A stretch of DNA of 64,000 bases from Amorphoplanes friuliensis DSM 7358 (GCF_000494755.1 NC_022657.1:8648001-8712000), one strand, 5' to 3'. Positions 54,279 to 62,807 are shown, counted from the first letter of the stretch. The notes: a model not told the origin generated them from the letters alone. Numbers and translations: made by a program.

Positions 54279-54830
54279 TCACGCCAGGCACTGCCCGTTC
54301 GGAAGCAGCCCGCGCACGTCCCCCGGGTAAGCGCCCACTCCCATCTGCACATAGGAGACCGCGCAGTAAGACCCACCGAGACGCACGCCGTAGACCACCG
54401 CACCATCCGGCGCGGGATCCCCGGGACCCGAAAGGCGAACCACGGCATCGCCGAAACGCAGATCCGCGATGATCTGTCGAACCACCCCCACATCCGCGTC
54501 GGTGGCCGGCTGAGGCCGGCTCCCCCGGCGGCAGATCGACCCGCCGGGCGGATGGCAGATCGCCTTGTTCAACGCCTTGTAGATGTCCGTCGCGGAAGAG
54601 TCCTGCACGGCCCCGGCCGGCACCGGCGCCCGCCGAGCTTCGTCCAACGCTCGCCGGTCACACAACGCCTCTTCTGCGGCGGCCTGCTGCTCATCGGACG
54701 CTTCAAGACGCAGGCACGTCGAGACAACCGCCTCGGTCGAGCCCCGGGGCCGGAGGGCGAACGCCCCAGCGGCCACGAGCGCCAGGACCACCAGCCCCGC
54801 CCCCGCAAGCTGCCAGCCACGGATAGACAC
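54279..54830 (-). CDS. Hypothetical membrane-anchored protein
   Basis: 183 residues from GTG 54830 (weak ribosome site; an upstream extension to 54905 overlaps the tRNA terminator and is unlikely). A single N-terminal hydrophobic segment (WQLAGAGLVVLALVAAGAFAL) acts as signal anchor. The outside part has several cysteines (STCLRLEAS, ALCDRRAL, AICHPPGGSICRRG, YCAVSYVQ, GQCLA) suggesting disulfides. No family recognised. Confidence 0.68.
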   Translation of the reverse strand: MSIRGWQLAGAGLVVLALVAAGAFALRPRGSTEAVVSTCLRLEASDEQQAAAEEALCDRRALDEARRAPVPAGAVQDSSATDIYKALNKAICHPPGGSICRRGSRPQPATDADVGVVRQIIADLRFGDAVVRLSGPGDPAPDGAVVYGVRLGGSYCAVSYVQMGVGAYPGDVRGLLPNGQCLA

Positions 54831-54884
54831 AGCCACCAGCCTGAACCCACTTGGTTGCAGACACCGGACGATTGCCCGGGACAC

Positions 54885-54922
54885 AAAAAAGGCTGCTTCC
54901 GTCACCGGAAACAGCCTCTTTT
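54885..54922 (-). terminator. Terminator of tRNA-Ala
   Basis: GGCTGCTTCCG and CGGAAACAGCC form an 11-bp stem with one mismatch over a TCAC loop. On the minus strand it is followed by six T residues, a classical intrinsic terminator just past the tRNA. Confidence 0.9.
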
Positions 54923-54928
54923 TCGGGG

Positions 54929-55002
54929 TGGAGCTGTGGGGATTTGAACCCCAGACCCCCTCGATGCGAACGAGGTGCGCTACCAGACTGCGCCACAGCC
55001 CC
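54929..55002 (-). tRNA. tRNA-Ala (anticodon CGC)
   Basis: 74-nt cloverleaf on the minus strand: acceptor GGGGCTG/CAGCTCC, D arm with GGCGCAGTCTGGTAGCGC, anticodon stem CCTCG/CGAGG with loop TTCGCAT giving CGC, T arm with GGTTCAAATCC, discriminator A. The CCA end is not encoded. An intrinsic terminator follows. Confidence 0.96.
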
Positions 55003-55085
55003 CCGGTCCTTCAGGACCGCAGCAAGGCTAACAGGTCTCCCGGCCGGCTTGCGAATCACCCTCCCCGGCACGCCGGGAGAGATCG

Positions 55086-55868
55086 TCAGGCGGGGTGGGA
55101 GGAGCCGCGGCCGCCGGCTTCGTAGGCGCGGCCGCGGAGGCCGCCGCCGCGCCGGTAGGACACAGAGCCGCCGTTGACGGCCGCCGGGAGGTCGGACGGG
55201 TCGCGGTCGAGGCCCATGGCCGCGCGGCGGACCGCTTCCTTCTGGGCGGCGAGGCGGCGCTGAGCTTCGCGGCGGGCGGCTGCACGGCGGGCCTGCTCGC
55301 GGCGTACCTCGGCCTGCCGGGCCGCGAGCCAGGCGGCCTCGCGGGCTTCGAGGCGGCGGCGGTGCCTGTCCGCGATGGCGCGGTTGCGCAGGTGGACGAG
55401 GTAGATGCCGAGCAGGGTGCCGGTCACGGCGAAGCTGATCCAGAAGCCCGGGCCGACCGCGAGGACGCCGACCAGCTCGATCAGGTTCAGGAGGAGGAGC
55501 GCGGCGAAGACGCGGCGGCGGCGGACCACCGCGGGGGTCTGGCGTTTGCGGACGGGCGGCCGGCGGACCCGTCCGCGGGCCGGGACGAGGCGGAGCCGCC
55601 GGGCCGGTGGAGCCGAGACGGGGGCGGCGGAGACCGGCGCAGGATCACCCGTTAGGGTCCGCGACGTAACCAGATACTGGCGGCCGGGGTTTACCGGTCG
55701 GCGTCCGGGCACGCTGCGGAGCCGACGGCGGCGCTGCAGCACCCGAGCCGTCGACGACGCCCGCTCCGCCGCCAGGCGCTCGGTGGCGTCGTAACGGCGA
55801 ACGAGCGCCGGTGCGAGGGCGAGCAGCCCGGCTGCGGCGAGGACGGCGAGGAGTACCGAGGTCGGCAC
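55086..55868 (-). CDS. glpR: Membrane receptor of the gephyrin-like division protein (GlpR/SepX type)
   Basis: About 260 residues from GTG 55868, chosen because GGAGG lies seven bases upstream (GTG 55874 is too close to it). One N-terminal membrane helix (SVLLAVLAAAGLLALAPAL), a basic Pro/Arg-rich cytoplasmic stretch, a second pair of membrane helices (about 122-165: VFAALLLLNLIELVGVLAV, GFWISFAVTGTLLGIYLV) and a long Arg/Ala-rich coiled coil. The order galU-glp(moeA)-rimJ-glpR is the neighbourhood in which GlpR/SepX, a divisome membrane protein of Actinobacteria, is described. Assignment rests mainly on context and topology. Confidence 0.75.
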   Translation of the reverse strand: MPTSVLLAVLAAAGLLALAPALVRRYDATERLAAERASSTARVLQRRRRLRSVPGRRPVNPGRQYLVTSRTLTGDPAPVSAAPVSAPPARRLRLVPARGRVRRPPVRKRQTPAVVRRRRVFAALLLLNLIELVGVLAVGPGFWISFAVTGTLLGIYLVHLRNRAIADRHRRRLEAREAAWLAARQAEVRREQARRAAARREAQRRLAAQKEAVRRAAMGLDRDPSDLPAAVNGGSVSYRRGGGLRGRAYEAGGRGSSHPA

Positions 55869-56009
55869 CCTCACTCCTCCCGTCAGCCTTACAGGTCAGC
55901 TTTGACACGTCCGGGTGGCCCGGACGCACAAAAGTCCTAATCTCCCCGAGGCTACGGGCGGGAGCTGCCTATATCGGCGCGCCGCGCCGGGGCGGTACCG
56001 TCCCGATGA

Positions 56010-56651
56010 TCATTTTGCGTCGGCGCGCAACCTTCGCCAGCGGGCGACCAGGCCACCTTCGGCCGACACCTCTTCGCTGGTCATGGCATATCCCAGGTGG
56101 TCGCGCCAGGCGCCGTCGATATGCATGTACCGCGGGTGGTACGCCTCTTCACGGAAGCCCAGTTTTTCGACGACACGCCGGCTGGGGCCGTTCTCGGGGC
56201 GGATGTTGATCTCGACGCGGTGCAGGCCACCGGCCCCGAACGCGTGGTCGACGGCGAGGGCCAGGGCGGTCGGGATGACACCACGACCCGCGACCCGGGC
56301 GTCGACCCAGTACCCGACGTACGCGGAACTGAACGCCCGCCGGACGATGCTGCCGAGGTTGATGTGGCCGACCAGGCGTTCGTCGCCGTTCTCGCGCAGG
56401 CAGACCGCAAACGGCATGCTGTCGCCGCGCCGGGCCGCACGTTTCATGTCGCGGTAGACGTAGAGGTAGGCGCGGGCGGAGTTCATCTCGGCCCAGGGGC
56501 CGGGCGGGGACGACTCCCACGGGCTCAGCCACGCCTGATTGGCGATGCGGACTTCGGCCCAGGCGCGCGCGTCACTGCGGCGGTACGGCCTGAGCAGCAC
56601 GGGCCCGTCCGCCAGGACGGCAGGCCATCCGGGGGTGGACCCCAGCATCAT
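56010..56651 (-). CDS. rimJ: GNAT N-acetyltransferase (RimJ-like)
   Basis: 213 residues. LRPYRRSDARAWAEVR opens the GNAT fold, and the acetyl-CoA loop region is YVGYWVDARVAGRGVIPTALALAVDHAF, followed by LHRVEINIRPENGPSRRVVEKLGF, which is typical of RimJ/RimL ribosomal-protein or N-terminal acetyltransferases. The start overlaps the moeA-like stop (GATGATG). The first ATG is two bases from GGAGG and the second (56648) has better spacing. Substrate not known. Confidence 0.88.
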   Translation of the reverse strand: MMLGSTPGWPAVLADGPVLLRPYRRSDARAWAEVRIANQAWLSPWESSPPGPWAEMNSARAYLYVYRDMKRAARRGDSMPFAVCLRENGDERLVGHINLGSIVRRAFSSAYVGYWVDARVAGRGVIPTALALAVDHAFGAGGLHRVEINIRPENGPSRRVVEKLGFREEAYHPRYMHIDGAWRDHLGYAMTSEEVSAEGGLVARWRRLRADAK

Positions 56652-57958
56652 CGCCTCCGGTCGAGCAGCAACACGTCGACGGTCGACCCGGCTGCCGCCG
56701 AGGTGACCCGCTCCCCGAGCACCAGCAGTCCGTTGGCTTCGGCGAGGCCGGACAGAGTGTACGGCCCTCCGGCGAGCGGCTGCACAGTGTAACCGCCGCC
56801 GCGCCGTTCGGCGACGTGCGCGGGCCGGAACTCGCGGAGCCCGCCGGGTGAGGAGACGGTTTCGAGCAGGTGTGCCTTGACGCTCGTGCGGAACACCGGT
56901 TCGGAGCCGGCGAGCAGCTGGATGACGGGCCGGGCGAGCACCTCGAAGCCGATGAGGGCGGCACCGGGCTCGCCGGGCAGGCAGACGACGGGCACTTCCT
57001 CACCGCCGACGGTGCCGAAGCCGAGGGTCGCACCCGGGCAGAGCGCCACGTCGGTGAACTCGACCGTGCCGCGCCCGTGGTCACGGCGGGACAGGACGCG
57101 GCGCAACATGTCGCCCGGACCCGTACCGGTGCCTCCGGTGGTGATGATGAGATCGGCCCGCAGCGTCTGGTCCTCGAGCAACCCCCGGAGTCCTTCGGGG
57201 TCGTCGTCGCAGATCCCGATCCTGTACGCGAGAGCACCCGCCTCGACGGCCGCCGCGGTCAGCGCGTGGGAGTTGGCGTCCACGACCTGCCCGGGCTGGC
57301 TGGGCCGGCCGACGTCGACGAGTTCGTCACCGGTGGCCACGACCACGACGCGCGGGCTGGGGCGGACGACCACGTGCCCGATGCCGGAGGCGGCAAAAAC
57401 CGCGACCATCGACGGCGTCACGTACGAGCCGGCGGGGGCCAGCACCCGGCCGACGGGCAGTTCGTCGCCCGCCCGCCGGACGCCGGAACCCCGTTTGGGC
57501 GCGTGCATGATCTCGACGGCCGCCATGCCCTGATCGGTCCAGTGCACCGGCACGACGACGTCGGCGCCGATCGGCAGCGGCGCACCGGCCGCCACCGAAA
57601 AACACGTTCCCGGCGTCAGCCGCACCGGTCGCCAGCTGGCGGCGCCGAGGTCACCGACGACGTTCAGGCGGACCGGTCGCGGCCCGCCCTCGAACGCGCC
57701 GAACGACGGGTGTGATCCGATCCGCCCGGCGGCGGCAAGGTCCTCCCAGCGGGCCGCGTACCCGTCGATGGCCGACTGGTCGAAGGCCGGGTACGGGTGC
57801 GGGGCCAGCACGTCGTTCGCGAGGACGTTGCCGTGCGCCTGGGTGAGGTCGAGGTCGAGCGGAGGCAGCGGCCGTAACCTGCGCAGCACGCTGCCCAGGT
57901 ATTCGGCGAGAGGCATCAGCTCGTTGGCGGCCGCCTCGGCATCGGCCGTAGCGGTCAT
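56648..57958 (-). CDS. glp: MoeA/gephyrin-like protein (Glp, division-linked)
   Basis: 436 residues with all four MoeA domains: FDQSAIDGYA, PLPIGADVVVPVHW, RAGDELPVGRVLAPAG, the MPT-binding-like core ITTGGTGTGPGDM, and VVCLPGEPGAALIGFEVLARP. MoeA inserts molybdate into molybdopterin. In Actinobacteria the copy encoded between galU and rimJ/glpR is the gephyrin-like division protein Glp. No other molybdenum-cofactor gene is nearby, which fits the division role. Four-base ATGA overlap with galU. Confidence 0.85.
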   Translation of the reverse strand: MTATADAEAAANELMPLAEYLGSVLRRLRPLPPLDLDLTQAHGNVLANDVLAPHPYPAFDQSAIDGYAARWEDLAAAGRIGSHPSFGAFEGGPRPVRLNVVGDLGAASWRPVRLTPGTCFSVAAGAPLPIGADVVVPVHWTDQGMAAVEIMHAPKRGSGVRRAGDELPVGRVLAPAGSYVTPSMVAVFAASGIGHVVVRPSPRVVVVATGDELVDVGRPSQPGQVVDANSHALTAAAVEAGALAYRIGICDDDPEGLRGLLEDQTLRADLIITTGGTGTGPGDMLRRVLSRRDHGRGTVEFTDVALCPGATLGFGTVGGEEVPVVCLPGEPGAALIGFEVLARPVIQLLAGSEPVFRTSVKAHLLETVSSPGGLREFRPAHVAERRGGGYTVQPLAGGPYTLSGLAEANGLLVLGERVTSAAAGSTVDVLLLDRRR

Positions 57959-58911
57959 CCCCGGGCACCGCCGGCGACGAACTCGCCGAGCCAGGCCCGG
58001 AACTCCTCGCCCAGGTCCTCGCGCTTGGCCGCCAGCTCGACAACCGCCTGCAGGTAGCCGAGGGGCATGCCGGTGTCGTAGCGGTGTCCGCGGTAGATGA
58101 TGCCGTGCACCGGCGTCCCGTCGGCGAGGAGCGTGGCCATCGCGTCGGTCAGCTGGATCTCACCGCCGCTGCCCGGCTTGGTGTCCTTGATCGCGTCGAA
58201 GATCTTCGCGGGCAGGATGTAGCGGCCGAGGACGGCGAGGTTGCTGGGCGACTCCTCCGGCGACGGCTTCTCGACCAGCCCGGTCACCTCGACGACGTCC
58301 TCGCCCAGGTCGGACGGCGAGACGGAAGCAATGCCGTACCGGGAGGTCTCCTCGGGCTTGACCTCCATGAACGCGAGCACGATGCCACCGGTCTGGGCCT
58401 GCAAATCCAGCATGGCGGGCAGCAGCGGCTTGTCCTCCTCGACGAACTCGTCGCCGAGCAGCACCGCGAAGGCGTTGTCCCCGATGTGCGAGGCGGCCAC
58501 GCCCACGGCGTGACCGAGCCCGAGCGGCTCACCCTGACGGCACGTGTAGATGTCGGCGAGCTCACTGGTACGCCGGACAGCCGCGAGCCGTTCGAGGTCG
58601 CCCTTCTCCTCGAGCCGCGCCTCGACGTCGGGTCGCCGGTCGAAGTGGTCCACCATCGACGTCTTGCCACGACCGGTCACCAGCAGTACGTCGGAGATGC
58701 CCGCCGCGGCGGCTTCCTCCACGATGTACTGCAGAACCGGGCGGTCCACAACGGGCAGGAGCTCCTTGGGGACGGCTTTTGTCGCCGGCAGGAAACGGGT
58801 CGCAAGCCCGGCTGCCGGAATGACGGCCTTCACCGCTCGACGGCCGCTCGTTTGGGCCTTGGTCGTCATCGCAGGGGTCACCGCACCTTCGCTCAAGTCA
58901 TGCCCGGACAT
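57955..58911 (-). CDS. galU: UTP-glucose-1-phosphate uridylyltransferase
   Basis: Makes UDP-glucose for envelope glycans and sugar conversion. It has 318 residues if ATG 58911 is used. An internal ATG at about 58869 (MTTKAQTSGRRAVKAV) gives the more usual start but has no clear ribosome site either. VKAVIPAAGLATRFLPATKAVPKELLPVVDRPVLQYIVEEA, the nucleotide-binding GLGHAV, LLGDEFVEED and VEKPSPEESPSNLAVLGRYIL are diagnostic. First gene of the galU-glp-rimJ-glpR run. Confidence 0.95.
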   Translation of the reverse strand: MSGHDLSEGAVTPAMTTKAQTSGRRAVKAVIPAAGLATRFLPATKAVPKELLPVVDRPVLQYIVEEAAAAGISDVLLVTGRGKTSMVDHFDRRPDVEARLEEKGDLERLAAVRRTSELADIYTCRQGEPLGLGHAVGVAASHIGDNAFAVLLGDEFVEEDKPLLPAMLDLQAQTGGIVLAFMEVKPEETSRYGIASVSPSDLGEDVVEVTGLVEKPSPEESPSNLAVLGRYILPAKIFDAIKDTKPGSGGEIQLTDAMATLLADGTPVHGIIYRGHRYDTGMPLGYLQAVVELAAKREDLGEEFRAWLGEFVAGGARG

Positions 58912-58920
58912 GCCGCGAGA

Positions 58921-61029
58921 CTATCGGCCACGGCCTTGTCGCGGCGGTTGTGGCCCGCCGGACGACACGTCTGGTCCGGCCGTTTGATCGAATTGCCCTT
59001 CCGGTACGCCTGCCGAAACCGCGGTTTCCGTCACACCTGTTGCCGGCAACGGCACACTCTCGGCCAGTCGATACGTGTCTCTTCCCGCATTCTTCGCCGC
59101 ATAAAGGGCGTCGTCTGCCGCATCGAGGACCTGCTGTGCCGTTGTTCCGTGCTCGGGATAAACGGCTATGCCGATCGACACGCTGATCGAGACCCGATCC
59201 AGGGGCAATCCGGTCACCGAATCCTGCCGCCGTGGATCGATGGGCACCGGGATGTCCCGGACAGCCGCACCCAGCCGCTCGGCCACGATCACCCCGCCGT
59301 ACGCGTCGGTCTCCGGCAGCAGCACCACGAACTCCTCGCCACCCTGCCGGAACGCCACGTCCACCTCGCGCAGCCCGATCCGGATCCGCCGGGCGAACTC
59401 ACCCAGCACGGTGTCGCCGGCGGCGTGCCCGTACGTGTCGTTGACGGCCTTGAAGTGGTCCAGGTCGAGCACGAGGACGGTCAGCATCCGCCCGAACCGG
59501 CTGGCCCGCTCGACCTCGCGGCGCAGCGATTCCCGCAGGTAGCGGTAGTTCCAGAGCCCGGTCAGGGGATCCGTCAGGGAGAGCCGTTGTGCCTCCTCGT
59601 GCACCCGGACGTTGTGCACGGCCACACCGGCCTGACCCGCGAAGGTCCGCAGGGTGAGCAGGTCGGCGTCGTCGAACTCGTCGCCGCCGAGCCGGTCGTA
59701 GAGGGCGAGCACCCCCAGCGTCGCCGGTTGCCCGCTGACCAGGGCGTCACCAGGCACCAGCGGGTCGCCGACGGTCGCCGGGGCGCAGATCGGCACGGCC
59801 ACGTAGGTCCGGCAGGCCGGCTCGTCGAGAGCGCCGGCACCCGGCCCGAAGCTGCCGCGCCGCGGTTCACCGGTGGCCGCGACCGCACCCAGGACGCCCG
59901 CGCCCGGAGTCATGCGCAGCGCCGGCAGGTCGGCCTCGGGCACGTCCCAGCGACCGGTCAGCCCTTCGGCGCAGCGGGCCACGAGCCGGCCGTCCACCGG
60001 GTCGAGGAGCAGGACGATGCCCGCACGCGCACCGGTCGCGGACAGCGCGGTCTGCAGGATCACCTGCAGGATCCGGTGCAGGTCGTGGGTGCTGGAGAGG
60101 GTGTCGCCGAGGATCGCCAGGTGGCCGCGCAGCTGGTCCCGGCTGGCGGTGAGCGCCTGCACGTAGGACTGCAGCTCACGGGTCATGCGGTTGAACGTCC
60201 CGGCCAGTTTGCCGAGCTCGTCGTCGCGACCGACCGGCACCCGGGTGCCCAGTTCACCGTCGGCCACCTTGCCGACGGCCCAGACCAGCTCCTCGAGCGG
60301 CCGGGTCGTCGACCGGGCCAGCCGGCGGGCGACCACGATCGCCCCACAGGCGACGATCACCACCCCGCCGAGCAGGAACGCGTAGAGCGACATCGGGTCG
60401 GAGCTCGGCACCGAGACCGCGAGCGGCAGCGGCTGACCGGGCTCGGCCGGGATGCCCCGCACATGGTGATGTCCGCGTCTGGTCATGCTCCCGGGCAGCG
60501 CCGCCGCAACCCGTCTGCTCACCCGGTCGGTCTCGGAACTCAGCGCCGGCCCGGCTCCCGGACTGTCGCCGGCCAGCAAGGTCACCTCGGCCCCGCTGGA
60601 CGCGGCCAGCCTGTTCACGAAGCCCGCGTCGAGACGCTGGGCGGCGGACACCGTGATCTCACCCTGGCGAGCCCGCGCGACGATCGCGGTGACGGACCCA
60701 CCGGCAGCCGGGGCGGCGCAGTCACGCTGATCGGCCGAACCCTCGGGACCGATCCGGATCTCCGACGCCAGGCCGCGCGTGACGAGCTGGTCGGCAGCGG
60801 GCCGCCGGGCCTCCTCGGGCAGCACGGCCACCGCGTCGGCGGCAGCCTGCAACTGCCGGCACATCGCCCCGACAGCGGTCCGCACCGTCGTCGCGGCATG
60901 ATCGAGTCGCTCGACCGTCCGATCCTGGCTCACCGTGGCGACGGTCATCCCGACAAAGAAGGACCCGAGCAGAACAGGACCGAGCACGACCGCCAAAAAA
61001 GCGGTAGTAAGTCGGCCACGCAGAGTCAC
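58921..61029 (-). CDS. Membrane diguanylate cyclase with HAMP, GAF and GGDEF domains
   Basis: Makes cyclic di-GMP from two GTP. It has 702 residues from GTG 61029, preceded by GGAGGAC. Membrane helix about 8-30, an extracytoplasmic sensor loop with two Cys (MCRQLQAAADA; DCAAPAAGG), second helix about 215-235 (MSLYAFLLGGVVIVACGAIVV), HAMP (about 240-290), GAF (about 325-480) and a C-terminal GGDEF domain whose active site reads GGEEF at 563-567, so it should be active. The metal-binding LDLDHFKAVNDTYGH is intact. It sits between galU and the 5-FCL gene, ten bases upstream of galU, and may be co-transcribed with galU. Confidence 0.94.
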   Translation of the reverse strand: MTLRGRLTTAFLAVVLGPVLLGSFFVGMTVATVSQDRTVERLDHAATTVRTAVGAMCRQLQAAADAVAVLPEEARRPAADQLVTRGLASEIRIGPEGSADQRDCAAPAAGGSVTAIVARARQGEITVSAAQRLDAGFVNRLAASSGAEVTLLAGDSPGAGPALSSETDRVSRRVAAALPGSMTRRGHHHVRGIPAEPGQPLPLAVSVPSSDPMSLYAFLLGGVVIVACGAIVVARRLARSTTRPLEELVWAVGKVADGELGTRVPVGRDDELGKLAGTFNRMTRELQSYVQALTASRDQLRGHLAILGDTLSSTHDLHRILQVILQTALSATGARAGIVLLLDPVDGRLVARCAEGLTGRWDVPEADLPALRMTPGAGVLGAVAATGEPRRGSFGPGAGALDEPACRTYVAVPICAPATVGDPLVPGDALVSGQPATLGVLALYDRLGGDEFDDADLLTLRTFAGQAGVAVHNVRVHEEAQRLSLTDPLTGLWNYRYLRESLRREVERASRFGRMLTVLVLDLDHFKAVNDTYGHAAGDTVLGEFARRIRIGLREVDVAFRQGGEEFVVLLPETDAYGGVIVAERLGAAVRDIPVPIDPRRQDSVTGLPLDRVSISVSIGIAVYPEHGTTAQQVLDAADDALYAAKNAGRDTYRLAESVPLPATGVTETAVSAGVPEGQFDQTAGPDVSSGGPQPPRQGRGR

Positions 61030-61110
61030 ACGTCCTCCTGGAAGTGGCCTTCTTTGGAGCGATGCTGACATAGTGTGCACCGTTTGCCGCTTTTCAAAAG
61101 GGGGTGTTGC

Positions 61111-61716
61111 ATGCCGGATTTCCCCGGTGGAGCGGAAAAATCTCGAACCGCGAAGGTCGCGCTCCGCAATCAGCTGCTCGCAGCCCGTAGATCACTCCCC
61201 CCGGAAACCCGCGTTTCCGCCGCGGCCGCGGTCCAAGCCGTCCTCACCGATCTGGTACGCGTACAGCAGCCCACGATCATCGGCGGCTACGTCCCGGTGG
61301 GCTCCGAACCCGGCGGACCCGATCTGCCTTCCGTACTGGCCGGCCACCTGTTGCTACCCGTCCTGCTCCCCGACAACGACCTCGACTGGGTGCGCTACGA
61401 CGGGCCGGAGTCCCTGCGACCCGGCCCCCGTGGCCTGCTGGAACCCGTCGGACCCCGCCTCGGCGCCGACGCGATCGCCCAGGCAGCACTGCTGGTGGTG
61501 CCCGCCCTGGCCGTCGACCGGTCCGGCCTGCGGATGGGCCGGGGCGGCGGCTCCTACGACCGGGCTCTGGCCCGCGCACGCAGGGCGTTCAAGGTTGCCC
61601 TCCTGCACGACGGCGAGCTCCTGGCCTCGGTCCCGGGCGAGCCGCACGACCGCCGCGTCCACGCCGTCGTCACACCGTCCGAGGGTCTCAGCGACACCAC
61701 CGACTGGACGAAATAA
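61111..61716 (+). CDS. 5-formyltetrahydrofolate cyclo-ligase
   Basis: Converts 5-formyl-THF to 5,10-methenyl-THF using ATP. It has 201 residues from ATG 61111 (GGGGG upstream). KVALRNQLLAARRSLPPETR opens the fold, and the ATP/Mg motif RMGRGGGSYDRALARAR near residue 142 is the family signature. It is divergent from the diguanylate cyclase and 18 bp before a CIRCE element that separates it from fmdB. Confidence 0.94.
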   Translation: MPDFPGGAEKSRTAKVALRNQLLAARRSLPPETRVSAAAAVQAVLTDLVRVQQPTIIGGYVPVGSEPGGPDLPSVLAGHLLLPVLLPDNDLDWVRYDGPESLRPGPRGLLEPVGPRLGADAIAQAALLVVPALAVDRSGLRMGRGGGSYDRALARARRAFKVALLHDGELLASVPGEPHDRRVHAVVTPSEGLSDTTDWTK

Positions 61717-61733
61717 ACTCCGATGACGGAGCA

Positions 61734-61760
61734 TTGGCACTCCTAGACGGCGAGTGCCAA
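61734..61760. promoter_or_regulatory. CIRCE element (HrcA operator)
   Basis: TTGGCACTC - nine bases - GAGTGCCAA is a perfect inverted repeat with the exact arm and spacer lengths of the HrcA-binding CIRCE sequence. It lies 27 bp upstream of the fmdB start, so that gene should be heat- or stress-inducible through HrcA. Confidence 0.9.
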
Positions 61761-61786
61761 GCCATGAGCAATGCGGAGGACGACCA

Positions 61787-62149
61787 GTGCCCACGTACCA
61801 GTACGCCTGCACCGAGTGTGGCGAGCAGCTCGAAGCGGTGCAGTCCTTCTCCGACCCGGCACTGACCGAATGCCCGAACTGCAGCGGCAAGCTCCGCAAG
61901 GTCTTCAACTCGGTCGGCATCGTCTTCAAGGGCTCGGGCTTCTACCGCAACGACTCCCGCTCCGGCAACGTGGGCGCCGAGAAGGCGGAGAAGCCGGCCG
62001 CGGCCGCCTCTTCCTCGTCCTCCGACAGCAAGTCGTCGGACTCGTCGTCGTCGACCACCCCGGCGTCGACGACACCCGCGTCCTCGTCGTCTTCTTCCTC
62101 GTCGACGTCGTCGGCTTCTTCGTCGACGTCGTCTTCTTCTTCGTCTTAG
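61787..62149 (+). CDS. FmdB-family zinc ribbon protein, probable stress chaperone
   Basis: 120 residues from GTG 61787, with GGAGG upstream. A zinc ribbon CTECGE...CPNCSG (residues about 8-35) is followed by VFNSVGIVFKGSGFYRNDSR, and then a tail of about 70 residues made almost entirely of Ser, Thr and Ala. From published work, the M. tuberculosis homologue in the same neighbourhood (Rv0991c) is a redox-regulated chaperone under HrcA control, which fits the CIRCE element here. A long hairpin follows. Confidence 0.9.
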   Translation: MPTYQYACTECGEQLEAVQSFSDPALTECPNCSGKLRKVFNSVGIVFKGSGFYRNDSRSGNVGAEKAEKPAAAASSSSSDSKSSDSSSSTTPASTTPASSSSSSSSTSSASSSTSSSSSS

Positions 62150-62177
62150 CAGACCCGGCGCTTGCCGCCGAGTTGTC

Positions 62178-62217
62178 CACATCCCGGGGTTGTCCACAGG
62201 ACGACCACCGGGATGTG
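62178..62217 (+). terminator. Long hairpin after fmdB
   Basis: CACATCCCGG (62178-62187) pairs with CCGGGATGTG (62208-62217), and inside it GGTTGTCC pairs with GGACGACC with one wobble, around an ACA loop. It gives an almost continuous 18-bp stem shortly after the fmdB stop. Confidence 0.8.
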
Positions 62218-62270
62218 CCGCATCCGCCTACCGTCCTGCCCCTGACAACCAGGCGGGACGGGGGCGGAAA

Positions 62271-62801
62271 ATGCGCGGCGAACCACGCCTGGACCCGGTC
62301 CGCTGGCGCCGCCCCGGCCGGGCAACCCTCCTGAAGCTCTCGGTCGTCGCCGCCCTCCTGGCAACGGCCGCCATCGTGCTGTGGTCACGCCCAGAGACCT
62401 GCACACCCTCGACAGCCCTCGCCGGGCCTGCGGAGGCCCCCATTTGCCCAGTCGCAGACGGCAGGCCGCCGCCGAAGGGTGCCGGACAGCCCCGCTCGTC
62501 GGTGCCGGGGCAGCCTTCAGCTCCGGGTCGGCCTGCCGTGCCGCCAGGGAGGGTCGGCGTGCCGGTCCGGCTGGCGGAGCCGTCGGCTCTCGGGCTCATC
62601 CGCCCGGGCGACCACGTCGATCTTTTCCGGGTGGACGAGGACGCCGAAGCGATAGCCACCGCCGCCCTGGTGCTCGACGTGACCGGCGCGGACGACCCGT
62701 CGCTGGGCGGGCTCCTCCTGGCGCTGACACCCGCAGAAGCGCAGCGCACAGTGACGGGCGCCGGCCGCGGTTACGCGGTCCTCATCCGCCCGGACGGTTG
62801 A
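62271..62801 (+). CDS. SAF-domain (CpaB/FlgA-like) membrane protein
   Basis: 176 residues from ATG 62271 (GGGGCGG upstream). N-terminal membrane anchor (LKLSVVAALLATAAIVLW), Pro-rich spacer, then a SAF-like C-terminal domain: RVGVPVRLAEPSALGLIRPGDHVDLFRVDEDAE. The same domain occurs in pilus assembly CpaB/RcpC and flagellar FlgA. No pilus genes are in the window, so it is an orphan. It follows fmdB, as seen in other Actinobacteria. Confidence 0.82.
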   Translation: MRGEPRLDPVRWRRPGRATLLKLSVVAALLATAAIVLWSRPETCTPSTALAGPAEAPICPVADGRPPPKGAGQPRSSVPGQPSAPGRPAVPPGRVGVPVRLAEPSALGLIRPGDHVDLFRVDEDAEAIATAALVLDVTGADDPSLGGLLLALTPAEAQRTVTGAGRGYAVLIRPDG

Positions 62802-62807
62802 CGCCGG

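Noticed and set aside
54831..54905. N-terminal extension of the 54279 gene to the GTG at 54905
   Set aside because: It would run into the intrinsic terminator of tRNA-Ala; the GTG at 54830 directly precedes the membrane anchor.
56648..57958. Plain molybdopterin molybdotransferase MoeA as sole interpretation
   Set aside because: Sequence alone permits it, but the galU-rimJ-glpR context and absence of other cofactor genes favour the division-linked Glp assignment.
58084..61068. Long plus-strand open frame (about 994 codons) opposite galU and the diguanylate cyclase
   Set aside because: Crosses two clear minus-strand genes, and the translation is His/Arg/Gln-rich without any fold signature.
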